A DNA stretch of 34,142 nt from Brevundimonas sp. Its GTDB lineage: Bacteria > Pseudomonadota > Alphaproteobacteria > Caulobacterales > Caulobacteraceae. The stretch covers positions 1-34,142 of the forward strand of contig NZ_PNLV01000018.1 of the NCBI RefSeq assembly GCF_013823285.1, in the 5' to 3' direction. Made by a program: the position numbers and the translations under genes. The notes under the pieces were generated by a model that saw nothing but the letters and a program-made list of their open reading frames with translations, was not told where the DNA came from and ran no database searches. Numbering within the stretch: the stretch's first letter is position 1; each line of letters begins with the position of its first letter. Shown here in pieces: positions 1 through 10,633 of the stretch.

Positions 1-184
1 AATCGACGCCCTGTTCGCCCGCCTCGGCGATCAGGGCGATGTGCTCGTCCGCATTGGCCACGGGGTCGGCGGTGTGGACCACCGGCGTGGCGGCGGCCAC
101 GCGCACGAAGCCGTGGGCGGCGGGGGCGAAGAAGGGGTGCTGTCGGGCCAAATCCGGTGTCCTGATCCCTGTTCCGTGGTTCAT
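1..184 (-). CDS. nadE: Glutamine-dependent NAD+ synthetase, N-terminal fragment (runs off the window edge)
   Basis: Reverse-strand translation from ATG at 184: MNHGTGIRTPDLARQHPFFAPAAHGFVRVAAATPVVHTADPVANADEHIALIAEAGEQGVD. The HGFVRVAAATP..ADPxANA motif matches the nitrilase-domain N-terminus of NadE. Confidence 0.75.
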   Translation of the reverse strand, partial: MNHGTGIRTPDLARQHPFFAPAAHGFVRVAAATPVVHTADPVANADEHIALIAEAGEQGVD

Positions 185-269
185 GTAACGCCTCAAGCCT
201 TCCCGCGCCATGAATCCGGCCGAACGATTGCGGGTGACGGGGCGGGGGCTTTCCCGCTAGACGGAGCCC

Positions 270-1205
270 ATGAACGACGCGCCCAAAAAGGGTTGGTTCC
301 AGCGGCTCAGCCAGGGACTGTCCCGATCCTCCAAACAGATGACCGAGCAGGTCGTCTCCTCCTTCGTCAAGGAGCCGCTGGACGAGGCGGCTCTGGAGCG
401 GCTGGAGGAGCACCTGATCGAGAGCGATCTGGGCCCGGCCGCCGCCGCCCGGATCACCGAGCGTTTCCGCGCCCTGCGCTTCGGCAAGACCTCCGACGAG
501 CGCGAGATCAAGGAAGCCCTGGCCGAGGCGGTGACCGCCGAACTGGCGCCCCGACAGGCGGTTTTCGACCCCCTGTCCGGGCCGAAGCCCTATGTGGTGC
601 TGTTCGTGGGCGTTAACGGCTCGGGCAAGACCACGACCCTGGGCAAGATCGCCGCTGACCTGACGGGCAAGGGCGCAAAGGTCATGGTTGTGGCGGGTGA
701 CACCTTCCGCGCCGCCGCCCGGGATCAGCTGCGCATCTGGTCCGAACGCGCCGGGGCTGATTTCGAGAGCCGCCGCGACGGCGCCGACCCGGCGGGCCTC
801 GCCTTCGACGCCTTCACCCGGGCGAGAAACGAGGGCCACGACGTGGTCCTGATCGACACTGCCGGCCGTCTGCAGAACAAGCAGGCCCTGATGGACGAGC
901 TGCTGAAGATCGTCCGGGTGCTGAAGAAGATCGATCCGGACGCGCCGCACGAGACCCTGCTGGTGCTGGACGCCACGGTGGGCCGCAATGCGCTGGCCCA
1001 GGAACAGATCTTCGGCCGCACGGCCTATGTCTCGGGCATCGTCATGACCAAACTGGACGGCACGGCCCGCGGCGGGGTTCTGGTGCCGGTGGCCCAGGCC
1101 TCCGACGCGCCCATCAAGCTGATCGGGGTGGGCGAGGGCATCGAGGATCTGCAGCCGTTCGACGCGCGGGCGTTCTCCCGCCTTCTGGTGGGACTTGAGG
1201 ACTGA
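270..1205 (+). CDS. ftsY: Signal recognition particle receptor FtsY
   Basis: GVNGSGKTTTLGKIA P-loop, GDTFRAAARDQL, DTAGRLQNK and TKLDGTARGG motifs of an SRP GTPase. Confidence 0.97.
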   Translation: MNDAPKKGWFQRLSQGLSRSSKQMTEQVVSSFVKEPLDEAALERLEEHLIESDLGPAAAARITERFRALRFGKTSDEREIKEALAEAVTAELAPRQAVFDPLSGPKPYVVLFVGVNGSGKTTTLGKIAADLTGKGAKVMVVAGDTFRAAARDQLRIWSERAGADFESRRDGADPAGLAFDAFTRARNEGHDVVLIDTAGRLQNKQALMDELLKIVRVLKKIDPDAPHETLLVLDATVGRNALAQEQIFGRTAYVSGIVMTKLDGTARGGVLVPVAQASDAPIKLIGVGEGIEDLQPFDARAFSRLLVGLED

Positions 1206-1858
1206 TGACGACCGAGACTCCGGCGACGGAAAAGAAGCGCCCCCAATGGATCCGCCAAGCGGTGGATTTCGGCGCGCTGGTCGCCTTCATCGCCGCCTAT
1301 TTCATCACCCGCGACCTGATCAAGGCGACATGGGTTCTGGTCATCGCCTCGGGCATCGCCCTGGCCGTCGGCTACGTTGTGGAGCGGCGTTTCGCCCCCC
1401 TGCCGCTGATCACCGGCCTGTTCGCCCTGGTGTTCGGGGTGCTGACCATCTTCTTCAACGACGATCTGTTCATCAAGCTGAAGCTGACCATCCAGAACGT
1501 GATCCTGGGCGGTATTCTGCTGGGTTCCCTTCCGCTCAAGAAATATCCGTTCAAATATCTGCTGGGCGACGCCATCAAGGTCACCGACCACGGCTGGCGC
1601 ATCCTGACCTTCCGCTACGGCGCCTATTTCCTGGTGGTGGCGGCGGCCAATGAGGTGTTCCGCAGCGAAGCGGCCGTTCTGGCCATCTGGGACGCCTTCG
1701 GCTGGGCCACGCCTGACCCCGACGCGGTCTGGACCAGCTTCCGCGGCGTGCTGTGGATCGCCGCCTCGGTGTTCGGCCTGTCGCAGATTCCGGTGATCCT
1801 GAAGCACATGATCAAGGACGAGGAGCCGGGGCCCATCAGCCCGGACACCGGGCTTTAG
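1205..1858 (+). CDS. yciB: Septation protein A / YciB (IspZ) family inner-membrane protein
   Basis: Multi-pass membrane protein with KPTIQN-like (KLTIQNVILGGILLGSLPLKKYPFKYLLGDAI), WRILTFRYGAYFLVVAAANEVF and W..FR features. TGATG overlap with ftsY. Confidence 0.9.
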   Translation: MTTETPATEKKRPQWIRQAVDFGALVAFIAAYFITRDLIKATWVLVIASGIALAVGYVVERRFAPLPLITGLFALVFGVLTIFFNDDLFIKLKLTIQNVILGGILLGSLPLKKYPFKYLLGDAIKVTDHGWRILTFRYGAYFLVVAAANEVFRSEAAVLAIWDAFGWATPDPDAVWTSFRGVLWIAASVFGLSQIPVILKHMIKDEEPGPISPDTGL

Positions 1859-1961
1859 CCTGCTCAAGCCTTCATGGAGCTGTCGCCAAACCGAAACACG
1901 GCGCTGCTAACCCTGCTGTGAACCGTGCCTTGCACGGATTATCGGTAAGCGGGGTCCCGGC

Positions 1962-2558
1962 ATGGTCAAGGATGGAAAGAAGGCGCGCTCCGGGCCGCTG
2001 GACGCATCGCCCAGCCACCTGATGCACCGGGCGCTGCAGCTGGCGCTGGACATCTACGCCGAGGAAGTCGGCGCTGACGGCCCCACCCAGCGTCAGTTCG
2101 CCGTGCTGGAAATCGCCTCGAGGAACGAGGGCTTGACCCAGACCGATCTGGTCCGCGCCACCGGCATCGACCGCTCCACCCTGGCCGATCTGGTCGCCCG
2201 CATGACGGCCAAAGGCCTGCTCAACCGTGAGCGTTCGGTGCTGGACGGTCGCGCCAAGGCTGTCAGCCTGTCAGATGAAGGCCGCGCGGTGCTCGAGAGC
2301 GCCCGGGCCAGGGTCGAGGCCGCGGACCGCAGAATTCTCGCGCTGATGCCCAAGGCCAGGCGCAGCAGCTTCATGAAGCTGCTGGCCGACCTGGCCGCTG
2401 TCGCCGACGCCGGGCCGGACGAGGCCAAGGCCGCCAGGCGCGCCGAGAAGCTGGCCCGCAAGGCGGAAAAGGAAGCCCGCAAGGCGGCCGAAAAGGTCCA
2501 GAAGACCACGGCGCGTCGCAAACCGGCGCGCGATGGTCTGGACGTTAGGGCGGCCTGA
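1962..2558 (+). CDS. MarR-family transcriptional regulator with Lys/Ala/Arg-rich C-terminal tail
   Basis: Winged-helix core QRQFAVLEIASRNEGLTQTDLVRATGIDRSTLADLVARMTAKGLLNRERSVLDGRAKAVSLSDEGR. Basic tail KAARRAEKLARKAEKEARKAAEKVQKTTARRK. Confidence 0.9.
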   Translation: MVKDGKKARSGPLDASPSHLMHRALQLALDIYAEEVGADGPTQRQFAVLEIASRNEGLTQTDLVRATGIDRSTLADLVARMTAKGLLNRERSVLDGRAKAVSLSDEGRAVLESARARVEAADRRILALMPKARRSSFMKLLADLAAVADAGPDEAKAARRAEKLARKAEKEARKAAEKVQKTTARRKPARDGLDVRAA

Positions 2559-2562
2559 TCCG

Positions 2563-3051
2563 TCAGCGGACCTTGCGCGACCGCTCCAGCACCGGCCGCT
2601 GGCCCTCGGCGTTCAGGGCGCCGGAGGGCGCGATTCCGGCGTTGGGCGTCGGATTGAGACCCTCATCCGCATTACGGTAGGCCGGGCCGGACCAGTGATT
2701 GGCCTGTTTGCGCTTCAGCGCCTTCTTCAGATTCGCCGTGGCCGCCTTGCCTCGATCCCCGGCCCGGCGGCGGTCCAGTTCCCGATTCACCCGTTTCATC
2801 CCCGCCGCCAGCAGGGCCTTCTTGCGGTCCGATCCCGTCTCGCCCTCGGTGGGCTTGCCGCCCCGGTTGGCGCTGCGGCGCTGGTCCCGGGCCAGGTCCC
2901 GGGCGCGGTTGCGGCGCTCGCGCAGCCGCTTGGCCAGGTCCCTCAGCTCGTCCTGCTTCATCTCGCGCAGGGCCGGCTGGCGGGCGCGCTCGCACAGTTC
3001 GCGTTCGTCCTTGTCGAGATAGCGTTCGTCAGCCTTGCGCGACTGGGCCAT
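2563..3051 (-). CDS. Conserved hypothetical, highly basic helical protein
   Basis: 162-aa ORF, Arg/Lys-rich, with RBS-like GGAG upstream. Resembles uncharacterised alphaproteobacterial proteins with an ALREMxxxELRxLAKRLRExRxRAR segment. Confidence 0.75.
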   Translation of the reverse strand: MAQSRKADERYLDKDERELCERARQPALREMKQDELRDLAKRLRERRNRARDLARDQRRSANRGGKPTEGETGSDRKKALLAAGMKRVNRELDRRRAGDRGKAATANLKKALKRKQANHWSGPAYRNADEGLNPTPNAGIAPSGALNAEGQRPVLERSRKVR

Positions 3052-3123
3052 GGGGCGTCTCCATTCCTGTTTTCTGTTCAGGAATGAAGCGTGTGAACGG
3101 CGCAGGTTGTTCCCGAAATCCGT

Positions 3124-3375
3124 TCAGACGGTGATGTCCAGCAACGAGCCCGGACGGCGCGGCATGTCAGCCTGATCCGTCGCGCGGGTCGCCGGCGCGG
3201 CCCGCGGTGTTTCCGCCTTGGACGCCGACTGCGTCGGCTGGGATTCCTGGGCCGCCTTCACGCCCGCCAGCGCCTGCTGAAAGAACGCCGCCTGGGCTAC
3301 GCGCGCGTTGGTGGTGGCCACCGGGTGGGTGGCGGCGTGACGCGGAGTGGGCAGGTCGGGGCGAATCGGGCTCAT
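3124..3375 (-). CDS. Small hypothetical protein (83 aa)
   Basis: ORF between two minus-strand genes. CtrA-like site TTAACCAT lies just upstream of the ATG. No recognised domain. Confidence 0.55.
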   Translation of the reverse strand: MSPIRPDLPTPRHAATHPVATTNARVAQAAFFQQALAGVKAAQESQPTQSASKAETPRAAPATRATDQADMPRRPGSLLDITV

Positions 3376-3381
3376 GCCCCG

Positions 3382-3389
3382 ATGGTTAA
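3382..3389 (-). promoter_or_regulatory. CtrA-like half site (TTAACCAT on the minus strand)
   Basis: Plus strand ATGGTTAA at 3382-3389 is the reverse complement of TTAACCAT. A second GTTAAC lies at 3409-3414. Confidence 0.45.
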
Positions 3390-3409
3390 CAGGGCGTCTG
3401 GAAAAAGGG

Positions 3410-3958
3410 TTAACGCGACCAGCGCTCGGGGGCGAGACCTTCGGCCAGCCGGTCCAGATCCGCCTGATTCACGATGGGGCCGGAGTGTTTGGCGGTGATG
3501 ACGCCCCAGGGGTCGACGGCAAAGGTCTCGGGCACCCCGGAGGAACCCATCTCCAGGCCCAGCCGTCCGTCAGCATCCACCAGCACCACGGCGAACGGAT
3601 CGCCCAGCTCGTCGAGGAAGGCGGCGGTGGCGGCCGGATCGTCCTTGTAGGCCACGCCGATGACGCGAACGCCCTGTTCTCGCAGCGCCATCAACTGCGG
3701 GTGTTCGATGCGGCAGGGCGCGCACCAGGAGGCGAAGACATTGACCACTGTCGGCTGGCCGGCGGCGGCGGTGACCAGATCGGCCTGGCCCGGTCCGGCC
3801 GCGCCGTTGGTCAGCACCGGCAGGGTCAGGGCGGGCACGGCCTGACCCACCATCGCGTCGGGCTGATAGACCGGATCCCGGCGCAGGGACCAGCCCACGA
3901 ACAGCACCGCGAGGGCGACCAGAACGATCAGCGGAACGACAGCCAGCCAGCGCTTCAT
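3410..3958 (-). CDS. ccmG: Cytochrome c biogenesis thiol:disulfide interchange protein (DsbE/CcmG)
   Basis: N-terminal TM anchor and thioredoxin fold with VVNVFASWCAPCRIEHP. ATGA overlap with ccmD. Confidence 0.95.
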   Translation of the reverse strand: MKRWLAVVPLIVLVALAVLFVGWSLRRDPVYQPDAMVGQAVPALTLPVLTNGAAGPGQADLVTAAAGQPTVVNVFASWCAPCRIEHPQLMALREQGVRVIGVAYKDDPAATAAFLDELGDPFAVVLVDADGRLGLEMGSSGVPETFAVDPWGVITAKHSGPIVNQADLDRLAEGLAPERWSR

Positions 3959-4104
3959 TCGCCATTCTCCAGCCGGTCCAGTTCGCGCTTCCAGCGTCGC
4001 GCGGCGATGACGCTGCGCGCGACCAGGGCCGCCAGCGCCACGGCGCTGATCCCCCAGGCGGGCCAGACGAAGGCGGCGTAGGCGCCCATGTCCAGATCGA
4101 GCAT
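3955..4104 (-). CDS. ccmD: Heme exporter protein CcmD
   Basis: 49-aa single-TM protein MLDLDMGAYAAFVWPAWGISAVALAALVARSVIAARRWKRELDRLENGE between ccmC and ccmG. Confidence 0.92.
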   Translation of the reverse strand: MLDLDMGAYAAFVWPAWGISAVALAALVARSVIAARRWKRELDRLENGE

Positions 4105-4106
4105 GG

Positions 4107-4829
4107 TCAAGCCTCCTGTGCCGCGCCGGCGCGCAAGGAAAGAACACGACGCCGACGCACCTCGATGCGGATGTCGGTCAGCCACAAAGCCGTGAACAGC
4201 GCCATATAGGCCAGCCCCATCACCAGCAGCGGCGTCAGATGGGCGGCGGTCATCGACGGGCCCTCGGCCCGCAGCAGGGACGCGGGCTGGTGCAGGGTGT
4301 TCCACCAGTCCACCGAGAACTTGACGATCGGCAAATTCACCAGCCCGACCAGCCCCAGCACGGCGGCGGCGCGGGCGGCCTTTTGCTCATCGTCGATGGC
4401 CGCGCGCAGGGCCATGTAGGCCACATAGAACAGGAACAGGACCACCACCGAGGTCAGGCGCGCGTCCCACACCCACCAGGCGCCCCACATGGGCTTGCCC
4501 CACAGGGAGCCGGTGGCCAGCGCCAGGGCTGTGAACACCGCGCCGGGCAAGGCCGCTGCGCGAGCGGCGGCGTCGGCCAGCGGATGGCGGAACACCAGGG
4601 CGAAAAACGATGAAACCCCCAGCGCCACATAGGCGGCCAGGCCCAGCCAGGCGGCCGGCACATGCACGAACATGATCCGCACCGTGTCCAGCTGCTGATA
4701 ATCCTCGGGCGCGATGAAGCTCAGCCATGTGCCGGCGAGCAGAAGCCCCACGGCCAGCGCCCAGATCACGGGCATGAGGGGCCGCGTGAAGCGCATGAAG
4801 CGATCAGGATTGGCGAGGCCGAAGACCAT
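4107..4829 (-). CDS. ccmC: Heme exporter/chaperone protein CcmC
   Basis: CcmC WWD signature: LWGKPMWGAWWVWDARLTSVVVLFLFYVAYMAL. Confidence 0.96.
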   Translation of the reverse strand: MVFGLANPDRFMRFTRPLMPVIWALAVGLLLAGTWLSFIAPEDYQQLDTVRIMFVHVPAAWLGLAAYVALGVSSFFALVFRHPLADAAARAAALPGAVFTALALATGSLWGKPMWGAWWVWDARLTSVVVLFLFYVAYMALRAAIDDEQKAARAAAVLGLVGLVNLPIVKFSVDWWNTLHQPASLLRAEGPSMTAAHLTPLLVMGLAYMALFTALWLTDIRIEVRRRRVLSLRAGAAQEA

Positions 4830-4953
4830 GGTCAGGGCGCATACGCGCGGGGGGCCGCGCGGGCAAGCGGGCGCGGCGCCGCATGACGCATCCGTAACTG
4901 GTCAACCCGCGCATTTCAGGCAAGCTGAGCCGGGTTTTTGAGGGAGTATCGGC

Positions 4954-6411
4954 ATGATCATCCTGGCTGCCCTGGCGGCTTTCGCGACCGCGCAGGACCC
5001 TGTTCCGCCGCCCGCCGACTGGGGCGCCGCGCTGTCGGAGGACGCTCGCGCCTTTCACGATGCGGTGGCTGAAAACCACGCGGGTCCGGTGGATGCCGAA
5101 AATCCCGGCTTCGGCGACCTGCTGGCGAACGGCCTGGCCCTGGCCCTTGAGCGGGCGGGGACGGCGGACAGCTACCCGCACTGGTATTACGCCCTCCGGG
5201 AGTACGAGGCCTCCTTCGACGACGGACATCTGGGCCTGACCGATTGGCAAGGCATGGGCCAAAGGTGGGTCCTGCAATGGCCGGGCTTCATGACCGGCCT
5301 GCGCGATTACGGCGGTCGCGAGCGGCACGAGGTTGTGTTCGTCCGGGATGAGGCCGGGCCGCCGGCGGGCGCCGTGCTGGTCCAGTGCGACGGCCGCCCG
5401 GCCGAGGCGCTGGCGGCCGGGATTCTGGGGCGGACGGCGGGACGGTGGAACCTGAAGTCCCAGCGGACGCGTCATGCGGCCAATCTGTTCGTGGATCAGA
5501 TGAACCCTTATGTGCGCCGTCCCGAAACATGCGAGTTCCTGGTTGATGGCGCGTCGCGGACCTATGACCTGGCCTGGCGCGCGCTGCCTGAAGCCCTGCG
5601 TGACGAAGGGCGTGCGGTCGCCCGCAGTCCCCGTCATTTCGCGCCGGTGGAGATGCGGGGCTTCTCCGGCGGAGTCTGGATCAGCCTGGGCAGTTTCGAA
5701 AGCGATCCCGCCAGCGAGCCGGGGCGGCGTCTCACCGCTCTGCTCGCTGAGGTCGAGGACAGCGCCGCCGCCGTCAGGGCCGCCCCCATGGTGGTTTTTG
5801 ACCTGCGCGGGAACAACGGCGGCTCATCCCTCTGGTCCTCCCGCATCACCCGCATATTGTGGGGCGAAGAGCGAGTGGACGCCCTGGGCCCACGGTCGCA
5901 GGGCGTGGACTGGCGGGTTTCGCCCGGCAATCTGGAGACCATCGAATATTACCGTGACGAGGTGTTCGCCGATCAGCCCGACGCGTTGGTCTGGGCCACC
6001 GAGATCGCCGAGGGCATGAGGGCCGCCATGCAGGCGGGCGAGCCCCTGTGGCGACAGGGCGATGGCGAAGCGCGACCCGCCGCGCCTGAGGGACCTGGGC
6101 CCATGACGGGGCGAGTCTATGTGCTGACGGATTCCGGATGCGCCTCGGCTTGCCTGGACGCCGTGGACTTCTTCACCGCCATGGGCGCCGTGACGGTAGG
6201 TCAGGAAACCTCGGCCGACAGCGTTTACATGGACATCCGTGATATCAGCCTGCCCGGCGGACGGGTCGCCGCCTATGTGCCCATGAAGGTCTACCGGGGG
6301 CGGGGCAGGGGCAACAACGAGAGCGTGGCGCCCGTTCATGAGTGGAGTGGCCCCATGAGCGACACGGCGGGGATAGAGGCCTGGCTGATCGGGCTGGACG
6401 CCGCGCGCTGA
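4954..6411 (+). CDS. S41-family (TSPc) peptidase-like secreted protein
   Basis: Short signal peptide MIILAALAAFATAQ. VVFDLRGNNGGSS and VYVLTDSGCASACLDAVDFF...GQETSAD pattern of S41 proteases. Confidence 0.85.
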   Translation: MIILAALAAFATAQDPVPPPADWGAALSEDARAFHDAVAENHAGPVDAENPGFGDLLANGLALALERAGTADSYPHWYYALREYEASFDDGHLGLTDWQGMGQRWVLQWPGFMTGLRDYGGRERHEVVFVRDEAGPPAGAVLVQCDGRPAEALAAGILGRTAGRWNLKSQRTRHAANLFVDQMNPYVRRPETCEFLVDGASRTYDLAWRALPEALRDEGRAVARSPRHFAPVEMRGFSGGVWISLGSFESDPASEPGRRLTALLAEVEDSAAAVRAAPMVVFDLRGNNGGSSLWSSRITRILWGEERVDALGPRSQGVDWRVSPGNLETIEYYRDEVFADQPDALVWATEIAEGMRAAMQAGEPLWRQGDGEARPAAPEGPGPMTGRVYVLTDSGCASACLDAVDFFTAMGAVTVGQETSADSVYMDIRDISLPGGRVAAYVPMKVYRGRGRGNNESVAPVHEWSGPMSDTAGIEAWLIGLDAAR

Positions 6412-6414
6412 CGT

Positions 6415-7080
6415 CTATCCCTGGGCGTTCCGGACGGCGGCGGCCCCGGCGACGGGGCTGAGCGCGACGGCGAACAGGGCGTAGGCGCCCAGAAGCGCCA
6501 GGGCGGGCCAGGGCGACAGGCCGGTCAGGGCCTGCTCCAGCGCGCCCGCGCCGAAGATCACCGGCGGGATGAACAGGGGCAGCACCACCACAGCGATCAG
6601 CAGGCCCCCTCGCTTCGAGCCCAGCGCCAGGGCCGCGCCCAGCGCTCCGGTGAAGGCGAAGCCCAGACTGCCCAGCAGGGCGGCGCCGAGAATCAACGGC
6701 GCCCGGCCCGGATCGGCGCCCAGCGCAATGGCCGACACCGGCGCGGCGAGGGCCAGGGGCAGGCCGATGGCCAGCCACTGGGCCAGAGCCTTGACGGCGA
6801 ACACCGCCTCCAGCGGCAGGGGGCCCAGCGCCAGCAGATCCAGCGCTCCGTCCTCGAAATCCCGCTCGAACAGCCGTTCCAGCGACAGCAGGCTGGCCAG
6901 GGCCAGGGCGATCCAGGCGATCCCGCCCGCCACCGGCTGCAGCACGCGGGGGTCGCCGCCCGCCGCCAGGGGCACGATGGCGGTCAGGGCCAGAAAGAAG
7001 CCGCAGGCCAGCAGCGGTCCGCCGCCTCCGCCCCAGGCCAGGGACAGTTCGCGCTTCAGCAGAACCCGGACCGCGCTCAT
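6415..7080 (-). CDS. ccmB: Heme exporter ABC permease CcmB
   Basis: LLKRELSLAW N-terminus, FERDFEDGALDLLALGPLPLE and multi-TM PPVIFGAGAL. ATGA overlap with ccmA. Confidence 0.95.
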   Translation of the reverse strand: MSAVRVLLKRELSLAWGGGGGPLLACGFFLALTAIVPLAAGGDPRVLQPVAGGIAWIALALASLLSLERLFERDFEDGALDLLALGPLPLEAVFAVKALAQWLAIGLPLALAAPVSAIALGADPGRAPLILGAALLGSLGFAFTGALGAALALGSKRGGLLIAVVVLPLFIPPVIFGAGALEQALTGLSPWPALALLGAYALFAVALSPVAGAAAVRNAQG

Positions 7081-7694
7081 GACGCCGCCCCCACGTCCAG
7101 CGTGCGGCAGGGCAGGTCCAGGGGATCGTGGACAGCGGCGATGACCATGCCGTCGCCCGCCAGATGGTCTCGCATCAGTTGTGTCGCGACCCCGCGCCAG
7201 CGGGCGTCCAGCGGCGCCAGCGGCTCGTCCAGCAGCCAAAGCGCGCGCGGCGCCGCGATGAGCCGGGCCAGCGACAGCCGCCGCCGCTGGCCCGCCGAGA
7301 GCTTGCGGGTCTCCAGATCCAGCAGGGGCGCGAGGCCCAGGGCCTCGACGGCGGCATCAATGCCCGCCCCCCCGCACCAGGCGGTCTGAAAGCACAGTTC
7401 ATCGCGCGCTGTGCGGGCCCCCTTCAGCCCTTCCAGATGACCCAGCAGATGGATGTGGCGGGCCCGGGCGGTCTCGGGTTCGATGTCGCCGTTGAGCCTG
7501 TCGAGGAAGCGCACTCCGCCCGCATCGGGACGAATGAACCCGGCCACCGCGCGCAGCAGGCTGGTCTTGCCCGCCCCGTTGGCCCCGGTCAGAGCCAGGG
7601 CTTCGCCGGTCTTCAGATCAACGGACAGGCCCTGAAACAGCACCCGCTCGCCCCGCGACAGGCCCAGATCGTCGATACCAAGGCGGCCGATCAT
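7077..7694 (-). CDS. ccmA: Heme exporter ABC ATP-binding protein CcmA
   Basis: [12 protein letters not shown] Walker [15 protein letters not shown] signature and [12 protein letters not shown] Walker B. Confidence 0.95.
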   Translation of the reverse strand: MIGRLGIDDLGLSRGERVLFQGLSVDLKTGEALALTGANGAGKTSLLRAVAGFIRPDAGGVRFLDRLNGDIEPETARARHIHLLGHLEGLKGARTARDELCFQTAWCGGAGIDAAVEALGLAPLLDLETRKLSAGQRRRLSLARLIAAPRALWLLDEPLAPLDARWRGVATQLMRDHLAGDGMVIAAVHDPLDLPCRTLDVGAAS

Positions 7695-7710
7695 GTGCGA
7701 CCCGTTCGCA

Positions 7711-7737
7711 ATGTCCACGTCGTCGTCGTGGATACAT
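7711..7737. repeat. Imperfect inverted repeat in the ccmA/acnA divergent region
   Basis: ATGT-CCACG-(TCGTCGT)-CGTGG-AT-ACAT: 5+4 bp arms with a 2-nt bulge. Confidence 0.45.
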
Positions 7738-7765
7738 GGACGCCCGCGCCGCTTGGGCTTATATC
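7737..7765 (+). promoter_or_regulatory. Candidate housekeeping (Caulobacter sigma73-like) promoter for acnA
   Basis: TGGACGC-N13-GCTTATATC resembles TTGACGS-N10-14-GCTANAWC. Confidence 0.4.
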
Positions 7766-7881
7766 CAGCCTCGCCGCAGCAGGCTTTCGCCGCGCGCGCC
7801 GGGGACCTGTGCGCCCCAGCGCCTGCAGCGCGAACGCGCAACCGGATTGTCGGGCGGCGTAGACCAGAGGAACTCTCCCAC

Positions 7882-10578
<2,697 letters not shown>

Positions 10579-10600
10579 CCATCCCCGGACTGAAATGATC

Positions 10601-10633
10601 AAGGGCCGGAGCAGCGATGCTCCGGCCCTTTTT
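10601..10633 (+). terminator. Rho-independent terminator of acnA
   Basis: AGGGCCGGAGCA-GCGA-TGCTCCGGCCCT followed by TTTT: 12-bp perfect stem plus U-tract. Confidence 0.92.

Noticed and set aside
4904-4939. Attenuator-like hairpin (AACCCG...CGGGTTTTT) before the S41 gene
   Set aside because: Only 6 bp of stem with a 21-nt loop, and it overlaps the probable RBS region; too weak to call as a terminator.
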